NCBI GenBank assembly: GCA_020056155.1
Contig: JAGVII010000373.1
Coordinates: forward strand, 1-5,248
Direction of reading: 5' to 3'
DNA: 5,248 nucleotides
Origin: Afipia sp.
GTDB taxonomy: Bacteria > Pseudomonadota > Alphaproteobacteria > Rhizobiales > Xanthobacteraceae
Each line of letters starts with the position of its first letter. The first letter of the stretch is position 1. The position numbers and the translations under genes are program-made. The notes beneath the pieces are model-generated. The model was not told the origin of the DNA, searched no databases, and was given only the letters and a program-made list of their open reading frames with translations. Positions 1-5,248 of this stretch are shown piece after piece.

Positions 1-17
1 CGACGCTCTTCCGATCT
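1..17 (+). other. Untrimmed Illumina TruSeq adapter remnant (not genomic)
   Basis: The window opens with CGACGCTCTTCCGATCT, which is exactly the 3' end of the Illumina TruSeq universal adapter (read 1 primer site). A 17-base exact match placed at the very first base is far better explained by leftover library adapter at a contig end than by genome sequence. The frame of the following gene happens to stay open through it (it would read DALPIS), so an automatic gene caller could wrongly extend the protein into it. Genomic sequence can be trusted only from position 18. Confidence 0.95.
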
Positions 18-19
18 CC

Positions 20-1468
20 GTGCGCCCGCCTCCGTCGCCGCGCAGTCCGATCGATCCCAGCCTGCCGCCGGATCATCCGCTTGAGCCGGGCACCCGCATG
101 CAACCGGCCCGAAGCCCGTCCGAGCGCATTGCCGCGTCGGAAGTGGTGCTGAACGAGATTTCCGCGGGCAAACAGGAACCCGTCAGTTCGACCAATTTCA
201 TTCAGGCCGCGCGCCGTGCCGCGCAGGCCGCCGCGGCTGCGCCTCCCGCGCCATCGGGCCCGAAGCCGAACCGTGTCACCGCCCTCAACGACGCGGCGCG
301 CAACGCAGCCAAGGCTGCGGCCGCGGGTGACTCCGGAATTTCGTCGAAAATTCGCGCGCTGCTGGTCGGCGCGAGCGTGGTTGTGATCGTGCTCGGCACG
401 GTCAAGATGGGCATGAACCTGCTCAACGGCCGCGACGATGCGAATTCATCGCTTCCCGCTGAATCCAGCATCACGCCGCCGGCGCCATCGCCTGTGCCGG
501 AGAACGGACCGCGCTCCGATATCGCGCCTCCGGTAATGCCGTCGATGACATCGCCGACGCCACTCACGCGCCAGTCGATGAGCGGGCCGCAGATCATTTC
601 GGTCCCTGCCATGCCCGCAATCCCCGCTGCGGCGCCGGCCGAACCTGCCGTTGCGCCCGTTTCGCCCGACGTCACCGGCTCGATCGTCACGCCTCAAGAA
701 CGGATATCCGTGACGATTCCTCCGGCGGCGAAGGCGAAAATCAAGCTGACGCCCGTGGCTGACAAACTGCCCGAAAGCATCGGCAGCGCGGCTCTTCGGA
801 CCGCCGCCAGCAAGGGCGATCCCGGCGCGGCTTTCGAGATCGGCGTTCGCTACGCCGAGGGCCGGGGCGTTGCCGCTGACTATGCAACGGCTGCGACCTG
901 GTATGAGCGCGCCGCGCGGAACGGCATCGTTCCAGCGACCTTCCGCCTCGGAACGCTTTATGAAAAGGGGCTTGGCGTCAAAAAGGATATCGACGCCGCG
1001 CGCGGATATTATCTGCAGGCCGCCGAAAAGGGCAGCGCCAAGGCCATGCACAATCTCGCGGTGCTGGATGCCGACGGCGGCGGCGCCGGTCCGAACTACA
1101 AGAGTGCGTCGCAATGGTTCCGCAAGGCCGCCGAACGCGGCGTCGCCGACAGCCAGTTCAATCTCGGGATTCTTTATGCCCGTGGCATCGGCGTGGAACA
1201 GAACCTCGCCGAGTCCTTCAAGTGGTTCAGCCTTGCAGCCGCCCAGGGCGACGCGGATTCCGGGCGCAAGCGCGACGACATCGCCAAGCGCCTCGATGCG
1301 CAGTCGCTCGCGGCGGCGAAACTCGCCACCCAGACCTTCGTGCCTGAAACACAACCCCCGGAGGCCACCGCCAATGGCGCGCCGGCCGGCGGATGGGACG
1401 TCGCAGCACCGGCGAAACCGGCGACGAAACCAGCAGCCAAAACGGCGGCCAAAAGCGCCTCCCGCTGA
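20..1468 (+). CDS. PodJ-like localization factor / Sel1-repeat membrane protein, 5'-truncated (C-terminal 482 residues)
   Basis: This is the C-terminal part of a bitopic inner-membrane protein of the PodJ-like, Sel1-repeat family. In Caulobacter, PodJ marks the cell pole and recruits cell-cycle and envelope factors. Counting the GTG at 20 as residue 1, the visible order is: a cytoplasmic stretch with two alanine-rich motifs (about 63-74 and 92-103), one transmembrane helix (about 112-135), a Pro/Ala/Ser-rich periplasmic linker (136-255), and four 36-residue Sel1 repeats (about 267-302, 303-338, 339-374, 375-410). It ends with a KRLDAQSLAAAKLA segment and a Lys/Ala/Pro tail. Rhizobial relatives are usually much longer, with an N-terminal coiled-coil region, so the gene is almost certainly cut by the contig end. 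The GTG at 20 is only the first complete genomic codon and should not be taken as a real start. The family assignment is good; the polar role is inferred from homology. No peptidoglycan-binding domain is visible after the repeats. Confidence 0.85.
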   Translation: MRPPPSPRSPIDPSLPPDHPLEPGTRMQPARSPSERIAASEVVLNEISAGKQEPVSSTNFIQAARRAAQAAAAAPPAPSGPKPNRVTALNDAARNAAKAAAAGDSGISSKIRALLVGASVVVIVLGTVKMGMNLLNGRDDANSSLPAESSITPPAPSPVPENGPRSDIAPPVMPSMTSPTPLTRQSMSGPQIISVPAMPAIPAAAPAEPAVAPVSPDVTGSIVTPQERISVTIPPAAKAKIKLTPVADKLPESIGSAALRTAASKGDPGAAFEIGVRYAEGRGVAADYATAATWYERAARNGIVPATFRLGTLYEKGLGVKKDIDAARGYYLQAAEKGSAKAMHNLAVLDADGGGAGPNYKSASQWFRKAAERGVADSQFNLGILYARGIGVEQNLAESFKWFSLAAAQGDADSGRKRDDIAKRLDAQSLAAAKLATQTFVPETQPPEATANGAPAGGWDVAAPAKPATKPAAKTAAKSASR

Positions 1469-1545
1469 CGGGTATTCAGCGGTCCTGATCGCTCAACGAA
1501 CGCGCCAGCAGCGCCAGCAGCACAGCATTAAGATTAACAGGCAAC

Positions 1546-1578
1546 GTGGCCGGCAAACCGCGCCGCTTTGGCGGCCAC
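1546..1578 (+). terminator. 33-nt hairpin, possible terminator of the Sel1-repeat gene
   Basis: An imperfect inverted repeat begins GTGGCCGGCAAACCG and ends CGCTTTGGCGGCCAC. Thirteen of 15 positions pair (mismatches G-G and C-C), around a 3-nt CGC loop. It lies 77 nt after the TGA of the Sel1-repeat gene and upstream of the permease gene, where a transcript end is expected. Only a weak T-containing stretch (AAATCTTTAA) follows rather than a clean run of T, so intrinsic termination is uncertain. The spacer before it (1469-1545) holds a short perfect tandem of GCGCCAGCA (1502-1519) and nothing else I recognise. Confidence 0.35.
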
Positions 1579-1706
1579 TCGCCAAATCTTTAACCCCACC
1601 GCAGACGATTTCGGGTAAGCAGGGGCGCGGCGCGTGACCCGCGTCGCGGCAGATTCATTGCTGCGAGGGGCACACCGGCCTCGCGCCAAAACTCAAGCGA
1701 ACGCGC
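1579..1706 (+). promoter_or_regulatory. Probable promoter/leader region of the permease unit, with a GC-rich hairpin
   Basis: If the preceding hairpin ends transcription, the promoter for the two-gene unit should lie here or just upstream. I see no convincing -35/-10 pair and no CtrA-type TTAA-N7-TTAA site. A GC-rich stem-loop is visible at 1626-1648: CGCGGCGCG, loop TGACC, then CGCGTCGCG, with 9 pairs in RNA if one G-U is allowed. It would lie about 58 nt before the start codon if transcribed. No strong Shine-Dalgarno sequence precedes the GTG at 1707; AAGCGA at 1695-1700 is the nearest weak candidate. Confidence 0.25.
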
Positions 1707-2633
1707 GTGCAACTTTTCCTCCCCATCGCCGACATTCCGGTCAATGTCTTTCTCATCCTGGGGATGGGCGCGGCGGTCGGATTCGTGTCCGGCATGTTCG
1801 GCATCGGCGGCGGCTTCCTGATGACGCCGCTGCTGATCTTTATCGGTATTACCCCTGCGGTCGCGGTCGCATCGGTGACCAGCCACATGGCGGCCTCGTC
1901 GTTTTCGGGTGCGCTGTCTTACTGGCGCAAGCGGGCGATCGATCCCGCCCTTTCGCTCGTGCTGTTGTGCGGCGGCGTCCTCGGCACCGCATTGGGCGTG
2001 TGGATCTTTACGCTGCTGCGCTCGGTGGGGCAGCTCGATCTCATCATCGCGCTGTCCTACGTGGTGCTGCTGACCGCCGTCGGCACGCTGATGTTCCTCG
2101 AAGGTACGCGCGCCATCCTGCGCGCCCGGGACGGCAACACGGCAATCACCCGGCGCGCGCGAGCCCAGGGATGGATTCTCGGCCTTCCGCTGAAGATGCG
2201 GTTCAAGCGCTCGAAGATCTATCTGTCCGTGATCCCGGTGCTCGCGGTCGGACTTTTCGTCGGGTTTCTCGGCGCCATCATGGGCGTCGGCGGCAGCTTC
2301 CTGCTGATTCCGATCATGATCTATGTCCTGCGGGTGCCCACCTCCACCGTCATCGGCTCGGCGATGGTGCTGACACTGGTGACCATGATCGTCGCAACGG
2401 TCCTGCATGCCGTGACCAATCACCTCGTCGATGCGGTTCTCGCGCTGGTGCTGATGGTGGGCGGCGTGATCGGCGCGCAGTTCGGCGCGCGGGCCGGGCA
2501 GCGCATTCGCGGCGAACATCTGCGCTTGCTGCTCGGACTCTTGATCCTCTCGGTCGGCGTCCGCTTTGCCGTCGAACTGGGGATACGGCCGGACGAACTC
2601 TATTCCATTCGCGATCTGGGGATCGGCGGATGA
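1707..2633 (+). CDS. TauE/SafE family permease (putative anion/sulfite exporter)
   Basis: A 308-residue inner-membrane protein of the TauE/SafE family, whose members are linked to export or uptake of sulfite, sulfonates and other small organic anions. About eight hydrophobic helices are visible, and the family's internal duplication is clear: GMFGIGGGFL (29-38) in the first half is echoed by GAIMGVGGSFL (189-199) in the second, each in the first helix of its half. A basic cytoplasmic loop (about 134-170, RARDGN to MRFKRSK) joins the halves. Length is normal. The GTG at 1707 is the first possible start after an in-frame TGA at 1635-1637, and it places MQLFLPIA just before the first helix. The stop overlaps the start of the next gene (ATGA at 2630-2633), so the two are very likely cotranscribed and translationally coupled. 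The fold and family are secure. The substrate cannot be read from the sequence, and no sulfur-metabolism gene is in view. Confidence 0.9.
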   Translation: MQLFLPIADIPVNVFLILGMGAAVGFVSGMFGIGGGFLMTPLLIFIGITPAVAVASVTSHMAASSFSGALSYWRKRAIDPALSLVLLCGGVLGTALGVWIFTLLRSVGQLDLIIALSYVVLLTAVGTLMFLEGTRAILRARDGNTAITRRARAQGWILGLPLKMRFKRSKIYLSVIPVLAVGLFVGFLGAIMGVGGSFLLIPIMIYVLRVPTSTVIGSAMVLTLVTMIVATVLHAVTNHLVDAVLALVLMVGGVIGAQFGARAGQRIRGEHLRLLLGLLILSVGVRFAVELGIRPDELYSIRDLGIGG

Positions 2634-3412
2634 CCAATCGTGTATCCATCCTGGTCGTCACGCTTCTGTTGATGCTCGCAGCAAGTGGAATCGCGCGGGC
2701 GGAAAACCTGATCGTCTCGGTCTCCAATCACCGCGTGACGGTGACGCCGAACTATTCCGGCGAAGAGCTTGTCCTGTTCGGCTCCATCGAGCGCGACGGC
2801 CAGTCGCGGCCGCCGGGCACTGCCTATGACATCGTGGTCACGGTGACCGGACCCCGCGCCGACATGGTGACCCGGCGCAAGGAGCGCAAGCTCGGCATCT
2901 GGGTCAACGTCGATTCGCGCGAGTTCATTCAGGTCCCTTCCTATCTCGGCATCTTCGCCAACCGCCCCATCGACAACATCGCCTCGCCGGACGTTCAGCG
3001 GCGGCAGCAGATCGGCTTGACGAATTTCCCGTTGCCGCAGCGAATGGGGCCCGACGTCGCCAATACCGTGGCCAGCGATCCGTTCCGCTCGGCATTCGTG
3101 CGGCTGCGTACCGATCATGGCCTCTACCGCGAGCAGACCAACGCACTGACATTCCTGACGCCGACATTGTTTCGCACCGGCATTCCGCTGCCGGCAGAAG
3201 TGCCGACCGGTACCTACGCCATCGATATCAAGCTATTTGCCGGTGGCGCATTCGTGGCCAGGACCGAGACTGCGTTTGAAATCGTCAAGGTCGGGTTCGA
3301 ACAGTTCGTCGCCAACTCCGCGCGCCAGCATGGGCTGCTCTACGGCCTCGCCACCGCCATGATGGCGATCCTGACCGGATGGCTGGCGTCGGTGATTTTC
3401 CGCAGGGATTAG
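2630..3412 (+). CDS. TIGR02186 / Alph_Pro_TM family exported membrane-anchored protein
   Basis: A 260-residue protein matching the alphaproteobacterial TIGR02186 (Alph_Pro_TM) family, which has no established function. Residues 1-24 form a typical signal peptide ending in ARA, followed by ENLIVSVSNHRVTVTPNYSG. A beta-rich, presumably periplasmic domain runs from about 25 to 230, with conserved-looking segments GIWVNVDSREF (89-99), PSYLGIFANRP (103-113) and GIPLPAEVPTGTY (184-196). A C-terminal membrane helix (about 236-256) leaves only FRRD in the cytoplasm. The ATG overlaps the TGA of the permease gene; GGGGA at 2618-2622 can serve as ribosome binding site. Members of this family often sit beside a TauE/SafE permease, so I infer that the protein is a periplasmic accessory subunit or sensor for that exporter. 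An in-frame open stretch continues far upstream, back to 1634, but this is only a shadow of the permease gene; the signal peptide fixes the start at 2630. Confidence 0.88.
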   Translation: MTNRVSILVVTLLLMLAASGIARAENLIVSVSNHRVTVTPNYSGEELVLFGSIERDGQSRPPGTAYDIVVTVTGPRADMVTRRKERKLGIWVNVDSREFIQVPSYLGIFANRPIDNIASPDVQRRQQIGLTNFPLPQRMGPDVANTVASDPFRSAFVRLRTDHGLYREQTNALTFLTPTLFRTGIPLPAEVPTGTYAIDIKLFAGGAFVARTETAFEIVKVGFEQFVANSARQHGLLYGLATAMMAILTGWLASVIFRRD

Positions 3413-3447
3413 AGGAAGAGCCGGCTCGCTCGCTCAAATCCAGAAGT

Positions 3448-4143
3448 TCAATAACAGCGCGAGGCTGCAATGGTATGCACCCGGCGGTCGCCAAGGACAT
3501 GCGCCGTAAAGGCCAGCGTCTGGAAGATGGCCGCAAAGGCGACATCGCGAATGCTCAAACCGCCGGTATAGGCACCGAACGCAGGCATCACCGCGCGCTC
3601 CCCATCGCTGGCGAAACATCGCCGTTCCACGGAACGGCCGCGCGTCGAGACACGCGCCTTCGGATGCAGGTGTCCTGCGATTTCGCCCACCGCGCCGGTC
3701 GGCTCATGACGAAATACAATCGGTCCGATCGCAACTTCGTCCGCAACAACGCCGCCGAGATCGCGGGGCAATGAAGGATCGTGATTGCCTGAAATCCAGA
3801 TCCAGTCGCGCCGCGACTGCAACGCAGACAGGGCTTCACGGTCATCGGGCGACAGCCGTTCATGCGCGTCGCGGTCGTGAAAACTATCGCCGAGCGCAAT
3901 CACCGTGCGCGGATCGTGGCGCGCGATCACCGCGCCCAGCCGCGCCAGCGTCGCCGCGGTATCGAACGGCGGCAGCAGCACGCCGCGTTGTGCGAAACTG
4001 GAACCTTTTTCGAGATGTAAGTCCGAAACGATCAGAAGGCGCTCGTCCTCCCAGACCAGCGCACCCGCAAGGTCAGCGGTAAAGGTGATGCCTGCAACAC
4101 TCACTTCAGAAGACAAGCGGAGGACTGCGCTCTCGTTCGTCAT
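3448..4143 (-). CDS. pdeM: Ligase-associated DNA damage response endonuclease PdeM
   Basis: A 231-residue calcineurin-like metallophosphoesterase of the ligase-associated (TIGR04123) type. Related enzymes act as manganese-dependent DNA nucleases and are encoded with an ATP-dependent DNA ligase, an MBL-fold exonuclease and an Lhr-type helicase. All metal-binding motifs are present: SDLHLEKGSSFAQRG with D41 and H43, GDSFHD with D86, SGNHD with N120 and H121, the lone H146 in FRHE, and GHLHP with H158 and H160. The C-terminus (TAHVLGDRRVHTIAASRCY) looks complete. I chose the ATG at 4143-4141 because homology begins only a few residues later, at about LRLSSEVSVAG. The frame stays open upstream to 4332, but that part is a translated palindromic repeat and then the antisense of the helicase end. 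Other possible starts are ATG at 4164-4162 and GTG at 4104-4102. The gene lies downstream of the helicase on the same strand and converges with the TIGR02186 gene, 35 bp away. No terminator is evident in that 35-bp gap. Confidence 0.9.
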   Translation of the reverse strand: MTNESAVLRLSSEVSVAGITFTADLAGALVWEDERLLIVSDLHLEKGSSFAQRGVLLPPFDTAATLARLGAVIARHDPRTVIALGDSFHDRDAHERLSPDDREALSALQSRRDWIWISGNHDPSLPRDLGGVVADEVAIGPIVFRHEPTGAVGEIAGHLHPKARVSTRGRSVERRCFASDGERAVMPAFGAYTGGLSIRDVAFAAIFQTLAFTAHVLGDRRVHTIAASRCY

Positions 4144-4225
4144 GGCCGGGCTCGTCCCGGCCATCCACGTCTTGTCTCTTGCAAAAAGAAAGACGTGGAT
4201 GCCCGGCACAAGGCCGGGCATGACG
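4138..4225. repeat. Bipartite palindromic intergenic repeat (REP-like)
   Basis: Two 36-nt arms (4138-4173 and 4190-4225) form an inverted repeat with 31 of 36 positions matching, around a 16-nt centre. Each arm contains its own perfect small hairpin: 4142-4164 with arms ATGGCCGGG/CCCGGCCAT and loop CTCGT, and 4199-4221 with arms ATGCCCGGC/GCCGGGCAT and loop ACAAG. CCACGTCTT borders the inner side of the left unit and its complement the right. Its translation (VMPGLVPGIHVF, KTWMAGTSPAMT) is a familiar signature of a dispersed repeat in Bradyrhizobium and relatives that often yields spurious protein extensions. It fills most of the 121-bp gap between the helicase stop and the pdeM start. Whether it acts as an mRNA stabiliser, partial terminator or mere mobile repeat cannot be told here. 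Confidence 0.9.
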
Positions 4226-4264
4226 GGGTGGGTATTTGAGAGCGGAGCAAGTTCATCGTTAGCT

Positions 4265-5248
4265 CTACGACATCGCCTCTTTGACAAGTTCCTCGGCGGC
4301 TTCCGCCAGCAACTCGTCGGAAGCTTCGCCATAAACCGCTTCGCGGCCGATTTCCAGCATCACAGGCACTGCGAGCGGCGACACCCGGTCTAGTTCCTTG
4401 TGCGTGATTCGGCCCTTGATCCGGATCAGCATATCGCTGAGGCGGCGAAGATCCAGCAATCCCGTGGCTGCGTCGGCCCGCGCCGCACGCAGCAGGACAT
4501 GATCGGGCTGGTGCTTGCGCAGGACGTCATAGACCAGATCGGTCGAGAACAGCACCTGCCGCCGCGATTTCTCCTCTCCGGTGAAGCGCCGTGCAATCAG
4601 CCCCGAGATCACAGCGCAGGTCCGGAACGTGCGCTTCATCAGCGCCGATTCCGCGAGCCATGCTTCCAGATCGTCGCCCAGCATATCGGCATCGAACAGC
4701 GCATCGAGATCAAGGCGGCCACCGCGGATCATCGACGACATGTCGCCGAGCGACCACACCGCGAGCGCATACTCATTGGCAACGAAACCGAGCGGCTTCG
4801 CCCGCCCCCGCTCCAAGCGCCGTGTCAACAGCATGCCGAGCGTCTGATGAGCGAGACGGCCCTCAAACGGATAGCATACGAGGTGGTGCTTGCCGGCGCG
4901 CGGGAATGTTTCAACCACCAGTTCGCGCGGACCGGGCACGCGGGAAAACGCCGCCTGCAGCGACAGCCACTCACGCACCTGATCCGGCAGACCTTTCCAC
5001 GCGCGCTGATCGGCCAGCAGAAGGCGCACCCGCTCGGCAAGATAGGTCGAGAGCGGAAATTTGCCTCCTGCGTATGACGGCACCTTCGCATTGGCGTCGT
5101 TGCTGCGCGACACGTAGACCTCGTCTTCCATCAAGGCTTCGTAGCGCACGACTTCGCCGCCGAACACGAAGGTGTCGTTCGGCACCAGTCCTTCGATGAA
5201 ATACTCCTCGATCTGGCCGAGCATCCGCCCGCCCCGCGCGATCGCGCC
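4265..5248 (-). CDS. Ligase-associated DNA damage response DEXH-box helicase (Lhr-Core type), C-terminal part
   Basis: The reading frame enters from the right edge and ends at TAG (4267-4265), giving the last 327 residues of a large superfamily 2 helicase of the ligase-associated DEXH (TIGR04121, Lhr-Core-like) family. Full-length members are roughly 800 residues or a little more, so both RecA-like ATPase domains lie outside the window. The visible part begins GAIARGGRMLGQIEEYF and continues with segments of the DEAD/H-associated C-terminal domain: VVRYEALMEDEVYVSRS, PSYAGGKFPLS, GKHHLVCYPFEGRLAHQTLG and FVANEYALAVWS. It closes with the family-typical block LLRAARA, LLDLRRLSDMLIRIKG and RVSPLAVPVMLEIGRE. 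Lhr-Core enzymes are ATP-dependent 3'-5' translocases that unwind nucleic acid; with PdeM, the ligase and the exonuclease they form a repair cassette. The Met at 5224 is internal and not a start. Nothing in the visible part looks broken. Confidence 0.9.
   Translation of the reverse strand, partial: GAIARGGRMLGQIEEYFIEGLVPNDTFVFGGEVVRYEALMEDEVYVSRSNDANAKVPSYAGGKFPLSTYLAERVRLLLADQRAWKGLPDQVREWLSLQAAFSRVPGPRELVVETFPRAGKHHLVCYPFEGRLAHQTLGMLLTRRLERGRAKPLGFVANEYALAVWSLGDMSSMIRGGRLDLDALFDADMLGDDLEAWLAESALMKRTFRTCAVISGLIARRFTGEEKSRRQVLFSTDLVYDVLRKHQPDHVLLRAARADAATGLLDLRRLSDMLIRIKGRITHKELDRVSPLAVPVMLEIGREAVYGEASDELLAEAAEELVKEAMS

Noticed and set aside
446..1354. A 302-codon open frame on the minus strand opposite the Sel1-repeat gene
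   Set aside because: Arg/Gly-rich, no recognisable motif, and it lies fully opposite a gene with clear Sel1 repeats. Typical GC-rich shadow.
1502..1519. Perfect 9-bp tandem GCGCCAGCA
   Set aside because: Only two copies in GC-rich spacer DNA; too short to imply a function.
1528..1595. TTAA-containing stretches (ATTAAGATTAAC, CTTTAACC) as a CtrA binding site
   Set aside because: The spacing does not fit TTAA-N7-TTAA, and TTAA half-sites alone are too weak as evidence.
870..1637. A 255-codon plus-strand open frame in another frame of the Sel1-repeat gene
   Set aside because: Pro/Arg/Ser-rich low-complexity product produced by a frame shift of the real gene; no ribosome binding site or motif.
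1590..2519. A 309-codon open frame on the minus strand opposite the permease gene
   Set aside because: Its product is full of His, Asp, Arg, Gln and Gly with no domain, as expected when hydrophobic codons of a membrane protein are read from the other strand. The permease has clear motifs in the same place.
1634..2629. Possible N-terminal extension of the TIGR02186 protein to 592 residues
   Set aside because: The added part is an out-of-frame reading of the permease gene; the signal peptide starting at 2630 and the ATGA overlap fix the start.
3418..3427. GAGCCGGCTC palindrome as a terminator between the convergent genes
   Set aside because: It has no loop and no T-run, so it cannot form a normal intrinsic terminator hairpin in RNA.
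4144..4332. Possible 63-residue N-terminal extension of PdeM
   Set aside because: The extension is translated palindromic repeat (VMPGLVPGIHVF) plus antisense of the helicase 3' end; PdeM homology starts only after the ATG at 4143.
4400..5077. A 225-codon plus-strand open frame opposite the helicase gene
   Set aside because: No motif, and it is antisense to a conserved helicase domain; a shadow.

Overview
This is a GC-rich alphaproteobacterial chromosomal fragment. The best match is the Bradyrhizobium/Rhodopseudomonas/Afipia/Nitrobacter group. That placement rests on the style of the Sel1-repeat polar-factor protein, the TIGR02186-type protein beside a TauE/SafE permease, and a palindromic intergenic repeat whose translation reads VMPGLVPGIHVF. 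Genus cannot be fixed by eye. The first 17 bases are not genomic: they match the end of the Illumina TruSeq adapter, so the left edge is a contig end with untrimmed adapter.

Layout, left to right. (1) Positions 20-1468 (+) hold the C-terminal part of a PodJ-like polar-localisation protein with one membrane helix, a Pro/Ala-rich linker and four Sel1 repeats; its N-terminus is missing. (2) A 238-bp spacer carries a 33-nt hairpin that may be its terminator and a second GC-rich hairpin. (3) Positions 1707-3412 (+) hold a two-gene unit: an eight-helix TauE/SafE-type permease and, with an ATGA overlap, an exported, C-terminally anchored TIGR02186/Alph_Pro_TM protein. (4) After only 35 bp, a convergent minus-strand unit begins: pdeM (3448-4143) and, upstream of it, the C-terminal 327 residues of the ligase-associated DEXH-box (Lhr-Core type) helicase, which runs off the right edge. 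A bipartite palindromic repeat (4138-4225) sits between these two genes and supplies the most likely pdeM start codon.

Functionally, the right half belongs to the bacterial ligase-associated DNA repair cassette (ATP-dependent ligase, MBL-fold exonuclease, DEXH helicase, PdeM). The ligase and exonuclease are not in view. The middle is a probable export unit of unknown substrate. The left is a cell-pole or envelope organiser. I found no CRISPR array, tRNA, rRNA, insertion sequence or phage gene. The points most worth a second look are the repeat, whose two halves differ by compensatory changes, its effect on the pdeM start, and the uncharacterised permease/TIGR02186 pair.
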